Shown: piece after piece, positions 32,729 through 41,667 of the stretch | How the letters are laid out: every line of letters starts with the position of its first letter | How positions within the stretch are numbered: the first letter of the stretch is position 1 | Origin: Rhodoferax sp. | Lineage (GTDB): Bacteria; Pseudomonadota; Gammaproteobacteria; Burkholderiales; Burkholderiaceae_C | Direction of reading: 5' to 3' | DNA length: 64,000 bases | Assembly: GCA_024236015.1 (NCBI GenBank) | Contig: JACKLK010000001.1 | Span: 1,240,001-1,304,000 of the forward strand | Program-made: the position numbers and the translations under genes | Notes under the pieces: generated by a model | The model's input: only the letters and a program-made list of their open reading frames with translations | What the model was told of the DNA's origin: nothing | The model's database searches: none

Positions 32729-33851
32729 GCAGCCACCCCGCTTCGCACCAGGACTGCAACAACTCCCGCGCCCCGGCACTGGCACGCGCCAGCGCACGCG
32801 CATCCAGCCGGCGCTGGTCGGCCAGCTGGCGCATCAGCCGCGCATCGGCGCCGCTGGCGCGGTAACTCTCGCCATTGATGAATACATGGTTGCGGTCGTA
32901 CATCATGCGGCTCCTGCGATCGAGTTGCACGGCGCCATCGAGCCGGGCGCCATCGGCGTCATCGAACCATACCCAGGGCTTGGGTTCGGTCAGATGTTCG
33001 CCCAGATTGCGCGCCAGCACCAGCGGGTCGCGCATGGCGCGATCGAGCGCCTGGCGGGCAAATTGCACCAGCGTGTCCGGCACCGCCGCCGGATCCGCCA
33101 CCGCACCCTGCCCCGGATCCCGGTACAAGGCCGAACCGAGTTCCTCGCACGCGTCCTGCGCCAGGCGTTGCAGCAACTCGGCGGCCAGGTCACCGGTGGA
33201 CGGTGCCTTGAAGCCGATCGAATACGTCATGCACTCGTCCAGTGCCACACCGTCGTGCGCATACCGTGGTGGCAGGTACAACATGTCGCCCGGCTCCAGG
33301 TCATAACTGGCCTCGGGCTCGAAACGGCGCAGGATCTTCAGCGGCACGCCCTCCTGCAGGCTCAGGTCCTTCTGGCGTCCGATGCTCCAGCGGCGCCGCC
33401 CGTGCGCCTGCAGCAGAAACACGTCGTAGCTGTCGAAATGGGGACCCACGCCACCGCCAGGGCTGGCGTAGCTGACCATGACGTCGTCGAGCCGGGCATC
33501 GGGCACGAAGCGGAACCGTTGCAACAAGGCGTGCACCGGATCGGCGAGCAGGTCCACGCCCTGCACCAGCAGGGTCCAGCCCGGCGTCTTGAGCGACGGC
33601 AAGGCGCGCCGTGTGAACGGCCCTTGGCGCAGCGTCCACGCGTCGGTGCCCTTGCCCTTCGCGCCGGCGGCCACCAGGCGCGACTGCACCTGCGGCTGCG
33701 CAGCCAAATCGAACACGGCGGCCCGGTCCAGCGGCGCCCGGAAGCCGGGAATGGCCTGGCGGATCAGCAGCGGCTTGCGCTGCCAGTGCCGCCGCATGAA
33801 GGTATGCGGGCTCAGGCCGCCAAGCAGCGGCAACGGGTCATGGATGTTCAT
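32718..33851 (-). CDS. roxA: Ribosomal oxygenase, cupin/JmjC type (RoxA/YcfD)
   Basis: 2-oxoglutarate and Fe(II)-dependent hydroxylase of 377 residues; E. coli YcfD/RoxA hydroxylates an arginine of ribosomal protein L16. The JmjC-type facial triad is visible: H138 and D140 in GVGPHFDSYDVFLL and H199 in LYLPPRYAHDGVA. The N terminus (FMRRHWQRKPLLIRQAIPGF) and the C-terminal winged-helix part match the family length. ATG at 33851 chosen; frame upstream of it is antisense to slyD. It is divergent from the SlyD-like gene. Confidence 0.88.
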   Translation of the reverse strand: MNIHDPLPLLGGLSPHTFMRRHWQRKPLLIRQAIPGFRAPLDRAAVFDLAAQPQVQSRLVAAGAKGKGTDAWTLRQGPFTRRALPSLKTPGWTLLVQGVDLLADPVHALLQRFRFVPDARLDDVMVSYASPGGGVGPHFDSYDVFLLQAHGRRRWSIGRQKDLSLQEGVPLKILRRFEPEASYDLEPGDMLYLPPRYAHDGVALDECMTYSIGFKAPSTGDLAAELLQRLAQDACEELGSALYRDPGQGAVADPAAVPDTLVQFARQALDRAMRDPLVLARNLGEHLTEPKPWVWFDDADGARLDGAVQLDRRSRMMYDRNHVFINGESYRASGADARLMRQLADQRRLDARALARASAGARELLQSWCEAGWLHVC

Positions 33852-33950
33852 GGTGTGGGCGGGGGGAAGTCCTGGACGAAGGGCCGCGGCGCGATCGGCA
33901 GTGCCGGCACCGCAGGCCTGGGGGCAATGACAAACTGCGACAATTCTCCT

Positions 33951-34463
33951 ATGGAAATCACACAACAATGCGTGGTCGGCCTGACCTGGACGATCAAGGA
34001 CACCCTGGGCGAGGAACTCGATGTGCTCGACGAGGTCGTCGAATTCCTGATCGGCGGCAACGACCTGTTCAAGAAGATCGAGGATGCCTTGCAGGGTTAC
34101 GGGGTCGGCGCCCGGGTGCAGTTGCAACTCGAGCCCGAGGAAGCCTTCGGCGACTTCAACGACCGGCTGGTGTTCCTCGAGCCGCGCAAGCTGTTCCCCG
34201 CGGATATCGAGGAAGGCCTGAGCTTCGAGGGCCATGCCCTGCCCGCGGGCTGCAATCCCGAGGCGCCGAAAGACGTGCTGTACACCGTCACCGATCTGTA
34301 CCCGGACCATGTGGTGCTCGACGGCAACCACCCGCTGTCGGGCATTGCGCTGCGGCTGTCGATGAAGGTCGAGTCGGTCCGCGAAGCCACCGAGGAAGAA
34401 ATCGGCCGCGGCAGCGCCGGCACCGGGTTCTTCAAGATCCAGGTGCAGCCGCCCGAAGCCTGA
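33951..34463 (+). CDS. slyD: FKBP-type peptidyl-prolyl isomerase, SlyD-like
   Basis: Prolyl isomerase and chaperone of 170 residues. The FKBP half-domain has VGLTWTIKDTLGEELDVLDE in place of the usual VTLHYTLTLDDG pattern, and FLIGGNDLFKKIEDALQGYG. The inserted-flap (IF) chaperone domain spans EEAFGDFNDRLVFLEPRKLF to YTVTDLYPDHVVLDGNHPL, followed by the conserved GNHPLSG return to the FKBP fold. The histidine/cysteine-rich metal-binding tail of E. coli SlyD is absent. The ATG at 33951 matches the family start. Confidence 0.88.
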   Translation: MEITQQCVVGLTWTIKDTLGEELDVLDEVVEFLIGGNDLFKKIEDALQGYGVGARVQLQLEPEEAFGDFNDRLVFLEPRKLFPADIEEGLSFEGHALPAGCNPEAPKDVLYTVTDLYPDHVVLDGNHPLSGIALRLSMKVESVREATEEEIGRGSAGTGFFKIQVQPPEA

Positions 34464-34466
34464 GCG

Positions 34467-35555
34467 TCAACGTGGCGGCGGAATGCGCGCCCGGGCGATC
34501 TCGACCTCTTCGGGCGTCATCACCGAGGCCACGCGCTTGACGGACTCCACGGCATACGGAACATCCTGCGCGGCAGCCATGCTGTACCAGACATAGGCCT
34601 CGGAGGCGTTGGCCTCCACCCCTTCGCCGCGCTCGTAGAGATATCCCAGCACCAGTTGGGCCTGCAGCAGGCCGGCACGCGCGGCATACCCGATCCATTC
34701 CACGGCCTTGACCATGTCCTTGTCGGCGATGACACCGTCGGCATAGGTCACCCCGACGTAGAACTGCATCAGCGTGCGGCCATGGGCGATCATCTCGCTC
34801 GAAGCCGTGCCGGAACGCTTCAGCACCACCGGCACTTCGCCCTGGTTGGATGCGAACGCCTCCATCTTGCGCAGCGTATCGGCGAGAAACTGCCGCTGCG
34901 CCACACGCGCCCGCTGCTGCGGCGCACCCGCGGGCACGGCCCGCACCACGGCGTTCGTCAGCACGACCACGGCCGCCAGCGGCGACATGCCCGGACGCAT
35001 CTGCGGCGAGTACCAGGCCCGCACCAGCAGTTCGTCGAGCTCGGTCAATGCATCGACCCGCTGGTAGAAATAACTCAGCACCGTGTCGCCGGCCGGATGC
35101 CCCGAGATGCCGATCGCGTGCATGGCCTCGTGCAGCACGCACTGGTAGACGGCATGGTCGCGCATCTTGAGCTCGGCCTTGACGATCAGCGAACGCTCGA
35201 TCTCCTGGACGCGCACGAAACAGGCCTGGTTGTCCGGCAGGTCGAGGTCGTTGACGATCTGCACGTCCAGGTTGGCACGTTTCTCGGCGTCCTGGGCGTC
35301 GGACACGTCGAGCAGCCGCACCCCGGCCAGGGTCGTGACCTTGCCCAGCGCATGCATGATGCGTCCGCGGTGCGTGGACTGGTTGCGCCCGTGGATGCGC
35401 ACCCGGATCTCCTCGCCCCATCGCACCACCGGTGTCGGCGAGCCTCCCTGGTACCACAGGGATTCCCAGACGGTTTCGAAGCGATCCTGCAGCGCATCGG
35501 CCCGGGCCGGCACAACGGCAGCGAACAACACGAACAAGGCCAGCAGGCGTTTCAT
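34467..35555 (-). CDS. Exported DUF2927-like protein with Sel1 repeats
   Basis: Secreted or periplasmic protein of 362 residues. A signal peptide (LLALFVLFAAVVPARA) leads to a DUF2927-like domain with a zinc-protease-like HEAMHAIGISGH (His142, Glu143, His146, His153). The C-terminal 100 residues form Sel1/TPR-like repeats (VKAVEWIGYAARAGLLQAQL and LGYLYERGEGVEANASEAYV). It could be a metalloprotease with a protein-interaction tail, but catalytic activity is unproven. It ends 3 bp from the convergent slyD stop and lies 76 bp downstream of dut. Confidence 0.75.
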   Translation of the reverse strand: MKRLLALFVLFAAVVPARADALQDRFETVWESLWYQGGSPTPVVRWGEEIRVRIHGRNQSTHRGRIMHALGKVTTLAGVRLLDVSDAQDAEKRANLDVQIVNDLDLPDNQACFVRVQEIERSLIVKAELKMRDHAVYQCVLHEAMHAIGISGHPAGDTVLSYFYQRVDALTELDELLVRAWYSPQMRPGMSPLAAVVVLTNAVVRAVPAGAPQQRARVAQRQFLADTLRKMEAFASNQGEVPVVLKRSGTASSEMIAHGRTLMQFYVGVTYADGVIADKDMVKAVEWIGYAARAGLLQAQLVLGYLYERGEGVEANASEAYVWYSMAAAQDVPYAVESVKRVASVMTPEEVEIARARIPPPR

Positions 35556-35631
35556 GCGGACATCCTGGAGGAAGAATGGAAAACGGATGGGGATGGGTGT
35601 GAACGGGTTCGGCCTGGCCCGTTGCCGCCGT

Positions 35632-36078
35632 TCAGGCCTTGCCGGTGGAGCCGTATCCGCCCTCGCCGCGCACACTGGGCGGGAATTCGGACACCCGGTT
35701 GAACCGCGCCTGCACGACCGGCACGACAACCAGCTGGGCGATGCGCTCCATCGGTTCGATCGTGAACGGTTCCGGGCTGCGGTTCCAGGCACTGACCATC
35801 AGCTGGCCCTGGTAGTCGCTGTCGATCAGGCCGACCAGGTTGCCCAGCACGATGCCGTGCTTGTGGCCCAGGCCCGAGCGCGGCAGGATCAGCGCCGCAT
35901 AGTTCGGGTCGGCCAGGTGGATGGCGAATCCGGTGGGCACCAGCTGCCAGGCATTGGGCGCCAGCAGCAGCGGCGCATCCAGGCAGGCACGCAGGTCCAG
36001 GCCGGCGCTGCCCGGCGTGGCGTAGGCCGGCAACTGGTCTTCCAGCCGGGAATCGAGGATCTTGACGTCTATCTGCAT
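35632..36078 (-). CDS. dut: dUTP diphosphatase
   Basis: Homotrimeric dUTPase of 148 residues, hydrolysing dUTP to dUMP. All five motifs are visible in order: GSAGLDLRA, PRSGLGHKHGI, GLIDSDYQGQL, ERIAQLV and RGEGGYGSTG. The motif-5 aromatic residue is tyrosine in place of the more usual phenylalanine. It follows coaBC by 30 bp on the same strand, the classic coaBC-dut (dfp-dut) arrangement of proteobacteria. Confidence 0.95.
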   Translation of the reverse strand: MQIDVKILDSRLEDQLPAYATPGSAGLDLRACLDAPLLLAPNAWQLVPTGFAIHLADPNYAALILPRSGLGHKHGIVLGNLVGLIDSDYQGQLMVSAWNRSPEPFTIEPMERIAQLVVVPVVQARFNRVSEFPPSVRGEGGYGSTGKA

Positions 36079-36108
36079 CGTGGCGCGTGCGAAGGGATGG
36101 TGGCGAGT

Positions 36109-37326
36109 TTATGACGGGCGGCGCAGCATCTGCGCGCAGGTCTGCACCAGCGCGCGCGCCAGCTCCAGCTTGGATGCGCGCGGCAGTTCGCGCGCGCCGT
36201 CGGCGCTCACCAGCAACAAGGCGTTGTCGTCCTGGCCGAACGCGGCCGGGCCGATGTTGCCCACGATGAGCGGCACGCCCTTGCGCTCGAGCTTGGCCTG
36301 CGCATGGGCGAGCAGGTCCTGGCTTTCGGCGGCAAAACCGACGCACAGCAGCTCGCCGCTGCGCGCACGCGGCGACTGGGCCACGGTGGCCAGGATGTCC
36401 GGGTTCTCGGTGAACGCCAGCTGCGGCGCGGCGCCCGAGCCATCCTTCTTGATCTTGTGTTCGGCCTCCGCCACCGGACGCCAGTCGGCGACCGCGGCGG
36501 TGGCGATGAAAATCGTCGCCTGCGTGGCCTGCGCCAGCGTGGCGTCGAACATCTGCCGGGCCGAGCGCACGTCGATGCGGGTCACGCCGCGCGGCGTCGG
36601 CAGCGCAACCGGGCCGGCCACCAGGGTCACCTGCGCGCCCGCCTCCTGCGCCGCCCGGGCCACGGCAAAACCCATCTTGCCGCTGCTGCGGTTGGTGATG
36701 CCGCGCACCGGATCGATCGCCTCGTAGGTCGGGCCGGCGGTGACCAGCACGTGCTGGCCGGCCAGCAGCTTGGGCTGGAAAAACGCGATCAGGTCGTGTA
36801 CGAGTTCGGCCGGCTCGAGCATGCGCCCGTCGCCGGTCTCGCCGCAGGCCTGCTCGCCGCTGCCCACGCCCAGGATGGTCGTGCCATCGCGCTGGAGCTG
36901 TGCCATGTTGCGCTGCGTGGCGGGATGGGCCCACATCTCGCGGTTCATCGCCGGCGCCAGCAACAGCGGCACGCGCTCGATCGGCCGGGCCAGGCACATC
37001 AGGCTCAGCAGTTCGTCGGACTGGCCCTGCACCAGGCGCGCCATGAAGTCGGCGCTGCACGGGGCGATCACGATGGCGTCGGCCTCGCGCCCCAGGTTGA
37101 TGTGGGGCATGTTGTTGGGTTCACGCGCATCCCACTGCGAACTGTAGACGGTGCGCCCGGACAGGGCCTGCATCGTCACCGGCGTGATGAAACGTTCGGC
37201 CGCGGCCGTCATGACGACCTGCACCGTCGCGCCCTGCTTGACCAGCAGTCGGCACAACTCGGCCGCCTTGTAGCAGGCGATGCCGCCGGTCAATCCCAGT
37301 ACCAGATGTTTGTTCTTCAAGTCCAT
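36109..37326 (-). CDS. coaBC: Bifunctional phosphopantothenoylcysteine decarboxylase/synthase
   Basis: Makes 4'-phosphopantetheine precursors of CoA in two steps; 405 residues. The N-terminal flavoprotein CoaC has GLTGGIACYKAAELCRLL, the catalytic-histidine segment MPHINLGREAD, PAMNREMWAHPATQ, and the lid with the catalytic cysteine in GSGEQACGETGDGRM. The C-terminal CoaB synthetase has VTAGPTYEAIDPVRGITNRS and the substrate-binding ATAAVADWRP. Start chosen at MDLKNKHLVLG, 21 codons after an upstream non-canonical extension. It is divergent from pyrG with a TATAAT promoter between. Confidence 0.95.
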   Translation of the reverse strand: MDLKNKHLVLGLTGGIACYKAAELCRLLVKQGATVQVVMTAAAERFITPVTMQALSGRTVYSSQWDAREPNNMPHINLGREADAIVIAPCSADFMARLVQGQSDELLSLMCLARPIERVPLLLAPAMNREMWAHPATQRNMAQLQRDGTTILGVGSGEQACGETGDGRMLEPAELVHDLIAFFQPKLLAGQHVLVTAGPTYEAIDPVRGITNRSSGKMGFAVARAAQEAGAQVTLVAGPVALPTPRGVTRIDVRSARQMFDATLAQATQATIFIATAAVADWRPVAEAEHKIKKDGSGAAPQLAFTENPDILATVAQSPRARSGELLCVGFAAESQDLLAHAQAKLERKGVPLIVGNIGPAAFGQDDNALLLVSADGARELPRASKLELARALVQTCAQMLRRPS

Positions 37327-37370
37327 GCACAAATGCCATCGAGCGCGATGGTCGCAATGTAGCAGACGCC

Positions 37371-37376
37371 TATAAT
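37371..37376 (+). promoter_or_regulatory. -10 element of pyrG
   Basis: Consensus TATAAT, 43 bp before the pyrG ATG. The best -35 candidates at 16-17 bp spacing (TGGTCG/ATGGTC) are poor. The hexamer lies in the gap between divergent coaBC and pyrG. Confidence 0.6.
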
Positions 37377-37418
37377 CCCGCTTTACCACCCAACCGAACC
37401 CTGCGGTTCGCCCCTGAC

Positions 37419-39086
37419 ATGACCAAATTTGTCTTCGTCACCGGCGGTGTCGTGTCCTCCCTTGGCAAGGGAATCGCCTCAGCCTCCCTCGCTGCGATCC
37501 TGGAATCGCGAGGCCTCAAAGTCACTCTGATCAAGCTCGACCCCTACCTAAACGTGGATCCGGGCACCATGTCGCCGTTCCAGCACGGCGAAGTCTTCGT
37601 CACCGACGACGGCGCCGAGACCGACCTCGACCTCGGCCACTACGAACGTTTCGTCGAGACGCGCATGCGGCGCAGCAACAACTTCACCACCGGCCAGATC
37701 TACAAGAGCGTGCTCGAGAAGGAACGCCGCGGCCTGTACCTGGGCAAGACGGTGCAGGTGATCCCGCACGTGACCAACGAGATCCAGGAATTCGTCAAGC
37801 GCGGCGCGCGGGTGGGCGAACCCGACGCGGTCGACGTGGCCATCGTCGAGATCGGCGGCACGGTGGGCGACATCGAGTCCCTGCCCTTCCTCGAGGCGGT
37901 GCGTCAGCTCAGCCTCAAGCTCGGCCCCAACAACACGGCCTTCGTGCACCTGACCTACGTGCCCTGGATCGCCGCGGCGGGCGAACTCAAGACCAAGCCC
38001 ACGCAACACACGGCCAAGCAGTTGCGCGAGATCGGCATCCAGGCCGACGCGCTGGTATGCCGCGCCGATCGCCCCATCCCGCCCGACGAGCGCGACAAGA
38101 TCTCGCTGTTCTCCAACGTGCCGGCCTGGGGCGTGATCTCCATGTGGGACGTCGACACCATCTACAAGGTGCCGCGCGTCCTGCACGAGCAAGGCCTGGA
38201 TGGCCTGATCTGCGACAAGCTGCGGCTGAACACGCCGCCGGCCAACCTCAAGCGCTGGGACGACCTGGTGTACGAGACCGAACACCCCAAGTCCGAGGTC
38301 AACATCGCGATGGTGGGCAAATACGTCGACCTCAGCGACAGCTACAAGTCGCTCAACGAGGCCTTGCGCCATGCCGGCATGAAGAACCATGTCAAGGTGC
38401 GCATCGAATACATCGACTCCGAGACCATCAGCGCCGACACCGTGAACCAGCTGGCCCGCTTCGACGGCATCCTGGTGCCCGGCGGCTTCGGCAAGCGCGG
38501 CATCGAGGGCAAGATCGCAACCGCGCAGTTCGCGCGCGAGTCCAAGGTGCCCTACCTGGGCATCTGCCTGGGCATGCAGGTGGCCACCATCGAATACGCG
38601 CGCCACGTGGCCGGGTTGAAGGACGCCAACAGCACCGAGTTCGAACCCAGCAGCCCGCACCCGGTGATCGCGCTGATCACCGAATGGCAGGATGCCGACG
38701 GCTCGATCAAGAACCGTGACGAAAACTCCGACCTCGGCGGCACGATGCGCCTGGGCGCGCAAAGCTCCGATGTCGAAAAAGGCACGCTGGCGCACGACAT
38801 CTACGGCGACGTCGTCACCGAGCGCCACCGCCACCGCTACGAGGCCAACGTGCATTACCTCGACACGCTGCGCGAGGCTGGCCTGGTGATTTCGGCCAAG
38901 ACACAGCGCGAGCACCTGACCGAGATCGTCGAACTGCCACGCGACGTGCACCCCTGGTACGTGGGCGTGCAGTTCCACCCCGAATTCAAGTCCACGCCCT
39001 GGAACGGCCACCCCCTGTTCAATGCCTTCATCAAGGCCTCGCTCGACCACCAGGGCCAGCGCCGAAGCCTGAAGGCGGTTGCATGA
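37419..39086 (+). CDS. pyrG: CTP synthase
   Basis: Glutamine-dependent enzyme (555 residues) that turns UTP into CTP. The N-terminal synthetase begins TKFVFVTGGVVSSLGKGIAS with the P-loop-like segment, then KLDPYLNVDPGTMSPFQHGE. The C-terminal glutaminase has GGFGKRGIEGKI, the nucleophile cysteine in YLGICLGMQVA and the H-E pair in GVQFHPEFKS. Full-length. First gene of a plus-strand group with kdsA, eno and ftsB; 34 bp to kdsA. Confidence 0.97.
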   Translation: MTKFVFVTGGVVSSLGKGIASASLAAILESRGLKVTLIKLDPYLNVDPGTMSPFQHGEVFVTDDGAETDLDLGHYERFVETRMRRSNNFTTGQIYKSVLEKERRGLYLGKTVQVIPHVTNEIQEFVKRGARVGEPDAVDVAIVEIGGTVGDIESLPFLEAVRQLSLKLGPNNTAFVHLTYVPWIAAAGELKTKPTQHTAKQLREIGIQADALVCRADRPIPPDERDKISLFSNVPAWGVISMWDVDTIYKVPRVLHEQGLDGLICDKLRLNTPPANLKRWDDLVYETEHPKSEVNIAMVGKYVDLSDSYKSLNEALRHAGMKNHVKVRIEYIDSETISADTVNQLARFDGILVPGGFGKRGIEGKIATAQFARESKVPYLGICLGMQVATIEYARHVAGLKDANSTEFEPSSPHPVIALITEWQDADGSIKNRDENSDLGGTMRLGAQSSDVEKGTLAHDIYGDVVTERHRHRYEANVHYLDTLREAGLVISAKTQREHLTEIVELPRDVHPWYVGVQFHPEFKSTPWNGHPLFNAFIKASLDHQGQRRSLKAVA

Positions 39087-39120
39087 CGGCCATGGTGGGC
39101 CGCGCAACCGGGGGTCGCAC

Positions 39121-39978
39121 GTGAAGTTGTGCGGCTTCGACGCCGGCCTGGCGCATCCGATCTTCCTGATCGCCGGCCCCTGCGTCATCGAGTCCGAGCA
39201 GCTGCAGATGGACGTCGCCGGCCAGCTGCGCGACATGACACGCGCGCTGGGCATTCCGTTCATCTTCAAGAGCAGCTTCGACAAGGCCAACCGCACCTCG
39301 GGCACGAGTTTCCGCGGCCCCGGCATGGAGCAAGGCCTGGAGATCCTGGCCAAGGTGCGGCGCGAGTTGCAGGTGCCGGTGCTGACCGACGTGCACGACG
39401 CCAGCCAGATCGAGGCCGTGGCGTCCGTCGTCGACGTGTTGCAGACCCCCGCCTTCCTGTGCCGCCAGACCGATTTCATCCGCGCCGTGGCGCAGTCGGG
39501 CAAGCCGGTCAACATCAAGAAGGGCCAGTTCCTCGCGCCGGGCGACATGAAGAACGTCATCGACAAGGCCCGCGCGGCCGCGCGCGAGAAAGGCCTGCCC
39601 GAGGACAACTTCCTGGCCTGCGAACGCGGTGCCAGTTTCGGCTACAACAACCTGGTCAGCGACATGCGCGCGCTGGCCATCATGCGCGAGACCGGCGCGC
39701 CGGTGGTGTTCGACGCCACCCACTCGGTGCAGCTTCCCGGTGGCCAGGGCGGCAGCAGCGGCGGCCAACGCGAGATGGTCCCGGTGCTGGCCCGTGCGGC
39801 GGTCGCCGCAGGTGTTGCCGGCCTGTTCATGGAAACCCATCCGGACCCGTCCGTGGCGCTGAGCGACGGACCGAATGCGGTTCCGCTCAAGCACATGCGC
39901 GCCTTGCTCGAAACCCTGCTGGCGCTGGACCAGGTCGTCAAGCGCAGCCCCTTGCTGGAGGCGGACTTCACGCGCTGA
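39121..39978 (+). CDS. kdsA: 3-deoxy-D-manno-octulosonate 8-phosphate synthase
   Basis: Condenses PEP with arabinose 5-phosphate to Kdo8P for lipopolysaccharide core synthesis; 285 residues. Visible: IFLIAGPCVIESEQ, FKSSFDKANRTSGTSFRGPG, LTDVHDASQIEAV, QTPAFLCRQTDF, NIKKGQFLAPGDM and FDATHSVQLPGGQGGSSGGQ. The GTG at 39121 gives the family length. It sits between pyrG and eno, the standard order in beta- and gammaproteobacteria. Confidence 0.95.
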   Translation: MKLCGFDAGLAHPIFLIAGPCVIESEQLQMDVAGQLRDMTRALGIPFIFKSSFDKANRTSGTSFRGPGMEQGLEILAKVRRELQVPVLTDVHDASQIEAVASVVDVLQTPAFLCRQTDFIRAVAQSGKPVNIKKGQFLAPGDMKNVIDKARAAAREKGLPEDNFLACERGASFGYNNLVSDMRALAIMRETGAPVVFDATHSVQLPGGQGGSSGGQREMVPVLARAAVAAGVAGLFMETHPDPSVALSDGPNAVPLKHMRALLETLLALDQVVKRSPLLEADFTR

Positions 39979-40020
39979 AGTCCCTGTTCAACGTTTTCTT
40001 GATCTTGAGGTAATAAAAAG

Positions 40021-41304
40021 ATGAGTGCTATTGTTGATATCGTCGGTCGCGAGATCCTGGACTCGCGCGGCAACCCGACCGTCGAGTGCGACGTGTTGCT
40101 CGAAAGCGGCACCATGGGGCGCGCCGCCGTTCCGTCCGGCGCGTCGACCGGCTCGCGCGAGGCCATCGAGTTGCGCGACGGCGACAAGACGCGTTACCTG
40201 GGCAAGGGCGTGCTCAAGGCGGTGGAGTTCATCAACACCGAAATCTCGGAAGCCGTGATGGGTCTGGACGCCTCCGAGCAGGCCTTCCTCGACAAGACCC
40301 TGATCGACCTGGACGGTACCGACAACAAGTCGCGCCTGGGCGCCAATGCGATGCTGGCGGTCTCGATGGCCGTGGCCCGCGCCGCGGCCGAGGAATCCGG
40401 ATTGCCGCTGTACCGCTACTTCGGCGGCATGGGCGGCATGCAGATGCCGGTACCGATGATGAACGTCATCAACGGAGGAGCGCACGCCAACAACAACCTG
40501 GACCTGCAGGAGTTCATGATCATCCCGGTGGGCGCGCCGAACTTCCGCGAGGCACTGCGCTACGGCGCCGAAGTGTTCCACGCGCTCAAGAAGATCCTGC
40601 ACGACAAGGGCATCAGCGTGGCGGTCGGCGACGAAGGCGGTTTTGCGCCCAACGTCGCCAACCACGAGGCCGCGATCCAGATGATCCTGGAAGCCATCGA
40701 CAAGGCCGGTTTCGTCGCCGGCGAGCAGATCGCGCTCGGCCTCGATTGCGCCGCCTCCGAGTTCTACAAGGACGGCAGCTACGTGCTCGAGGGCGAAGGC
40801 CTGACGCTGACTTCGGCCGAGTGGACCGACATCATGGCGACCTGGGTCGACAAGTACCCGATCATCAGCATCGAGGACGGCATGGCCGAAGGCGACTGGG
40901 ACGGCTGGAAACTGCTCACCGACCGGCTGGGCAAGAAGGTGCAGATCGTCGGCGATGACCTGTTCGTCACCAACACCAAGATCCTCAAGGAAGGCATCGA
41001 CAAGGGCATCGCCAACTCGATCCTGATCAAGATCAACCAGATCGGCACCCTGACCGAAACCTTTGCCGCCATCGAGATGGCCAAGCGTGCCGGCTACACC
41101 GCCGTCATCAGCCACCGCTCGGGCGAGACCGAGGACTCGACGATCGCCGACATCGCCGTGGGCACCAACGCCGGCCAGATCAAGACCGGCTCGCTGAGCC
41201 GCTCGGACCGCATGGCCAAGTACAACCAGTTGCTGCGCATCGAGGAAGACCTCGGCGAGATCGCCAGCTACCCTGGCCGCGACGCCTTCTACAACCTGCG
41301 CTGA
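40021..41304 (+). CDS. eno: Enolase
   Basis: Glycolytic enzyme (427 residues), interconverting 2-phosphoglycerate and PEP. IVDIVGREILDSRGNPTVE opens the chain; GASTGSREAIELRDGD is the mobile loop. The catalytic and Mg2+ residues lie in AVGDEGGFAPN, IISIEDGMAEGDWDGW, VGDDLFVTN, IKINQIGTLTE and VISHRSGETEDSTIAD (catalytic lysine in LIKINQ). Upstream AGGTAATAAAAAG serves as ribosome-binding site. It precedes ftsB by 51 bp. Confidence 0.97.
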   Translation: MSAIVDIVGREILDSRGNPTVECDVLLESGTMGRAAVPSGASTGSREAIELRDGDKTRYLGKGVLKAVEFINTEISEAVMGLDASEQAFLDKTLIDLDGTDNKSRLGANAMLAVSMAVARAAAEESGLPLYRYFGGMGGMQMPVPMMNVINGGAHANNNLDLQEFMIIPVGAPNFREALRYGAEVFHALKKILHDKGISVAVGDEGGFAPNVANHEAAIQMILEAIDKAGFVAGEQIALGLDCAASEFYKDGSYVLEGEGLTLTSAEWTDIMATWVDKYPIISIEDGMAEGDWDGWKLLTDRLGKKVQIVGDDLFVTNTKILKEGIDKGIANSILIKINQIGTLTETFAAIEMAKRAGYTAVISHRSGETEDSTIADIAVGTNAGQIKTGSLSRSDRMAKYNQLLRIEEDLGEIASYPGRDAFYNLR

Positions 41305-41355
41305 TCCACCGCCTTCGCGCCGCCCTGCGCTGACTGACATCGCCTCGCTGCCATC

Positions 41356-41631
41356 ATGCGCAACCGCATCGTCCCGCTGGCATTGATTGCCCTGCTGGTG
41401 ATCCTGCACGGCCAGTTGTGGTACGGGCGGGGCAGCATTCCCGACGTGTCGGCGTTGACGCAGCAGCTGACCGACAAGCAGGCGCTCAACGAACGCGCGC
41501 GCCAGGGCAACGAGCGGCTGCAGGCCGAGGTGCACGACCTGCGCGAAGGCATGGACATGGTCGAGGAAAAGGCCCGCTTCGAGCTCGGCATGGTGCGGCC
41601 GAACGAGATCCTGGTGCAGATCACGAAATGA
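41356..41631 (+). CDS. ftsB: Cell division protein FtsB
   Basis: Small bitopic divisome protein of 91 residues that forms a complex with FtsL and FtsQ. One transmembrane helix (VPLALIALLVILHGQLWYG) is followed by a coiled coil (LTQQLTDKQALNERARQGNE) and the conserved LREGMDMVEEKARFELGMV with the E-x-x-ARxxLGM signature. The position directly after eno is the usual one in Gram-negatives. Confidence 0.93.
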   Translation: MRNRIVPLALIALLVILHGQLWYGRGSIPDVSALTQQLTDKQALNERARQGNERLQAEVHDLREGMDMVEEKARFELGMVRPNEILVQITK

Positions 41632-41663
41632 GCCACGCCGGCGGCCGCGGGCCGGCCGGTGGC
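41632..41663. terminator. GC-rich hairpin between convergent ftsB and hslO
   Basis: GCCACGCCGGCGGCC and GGCCGGCCGGTGGC can pair around a 3 nt GCG loop with one bulge, right after the ftsB stop and 5 bp before the hslO stop. There is no T-run on either strand, so intrinsic termination is uncertain. Confidence 0.4.
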
Positions 41664-41667
41664 GCCG

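Noticed and set aside
37548..39608. A 686-codon minus-strand frame over pyrG and kdsA
   Set aside because: Fully antisense to two highly conserved enzymes; no domain and no ribosome-binding site.
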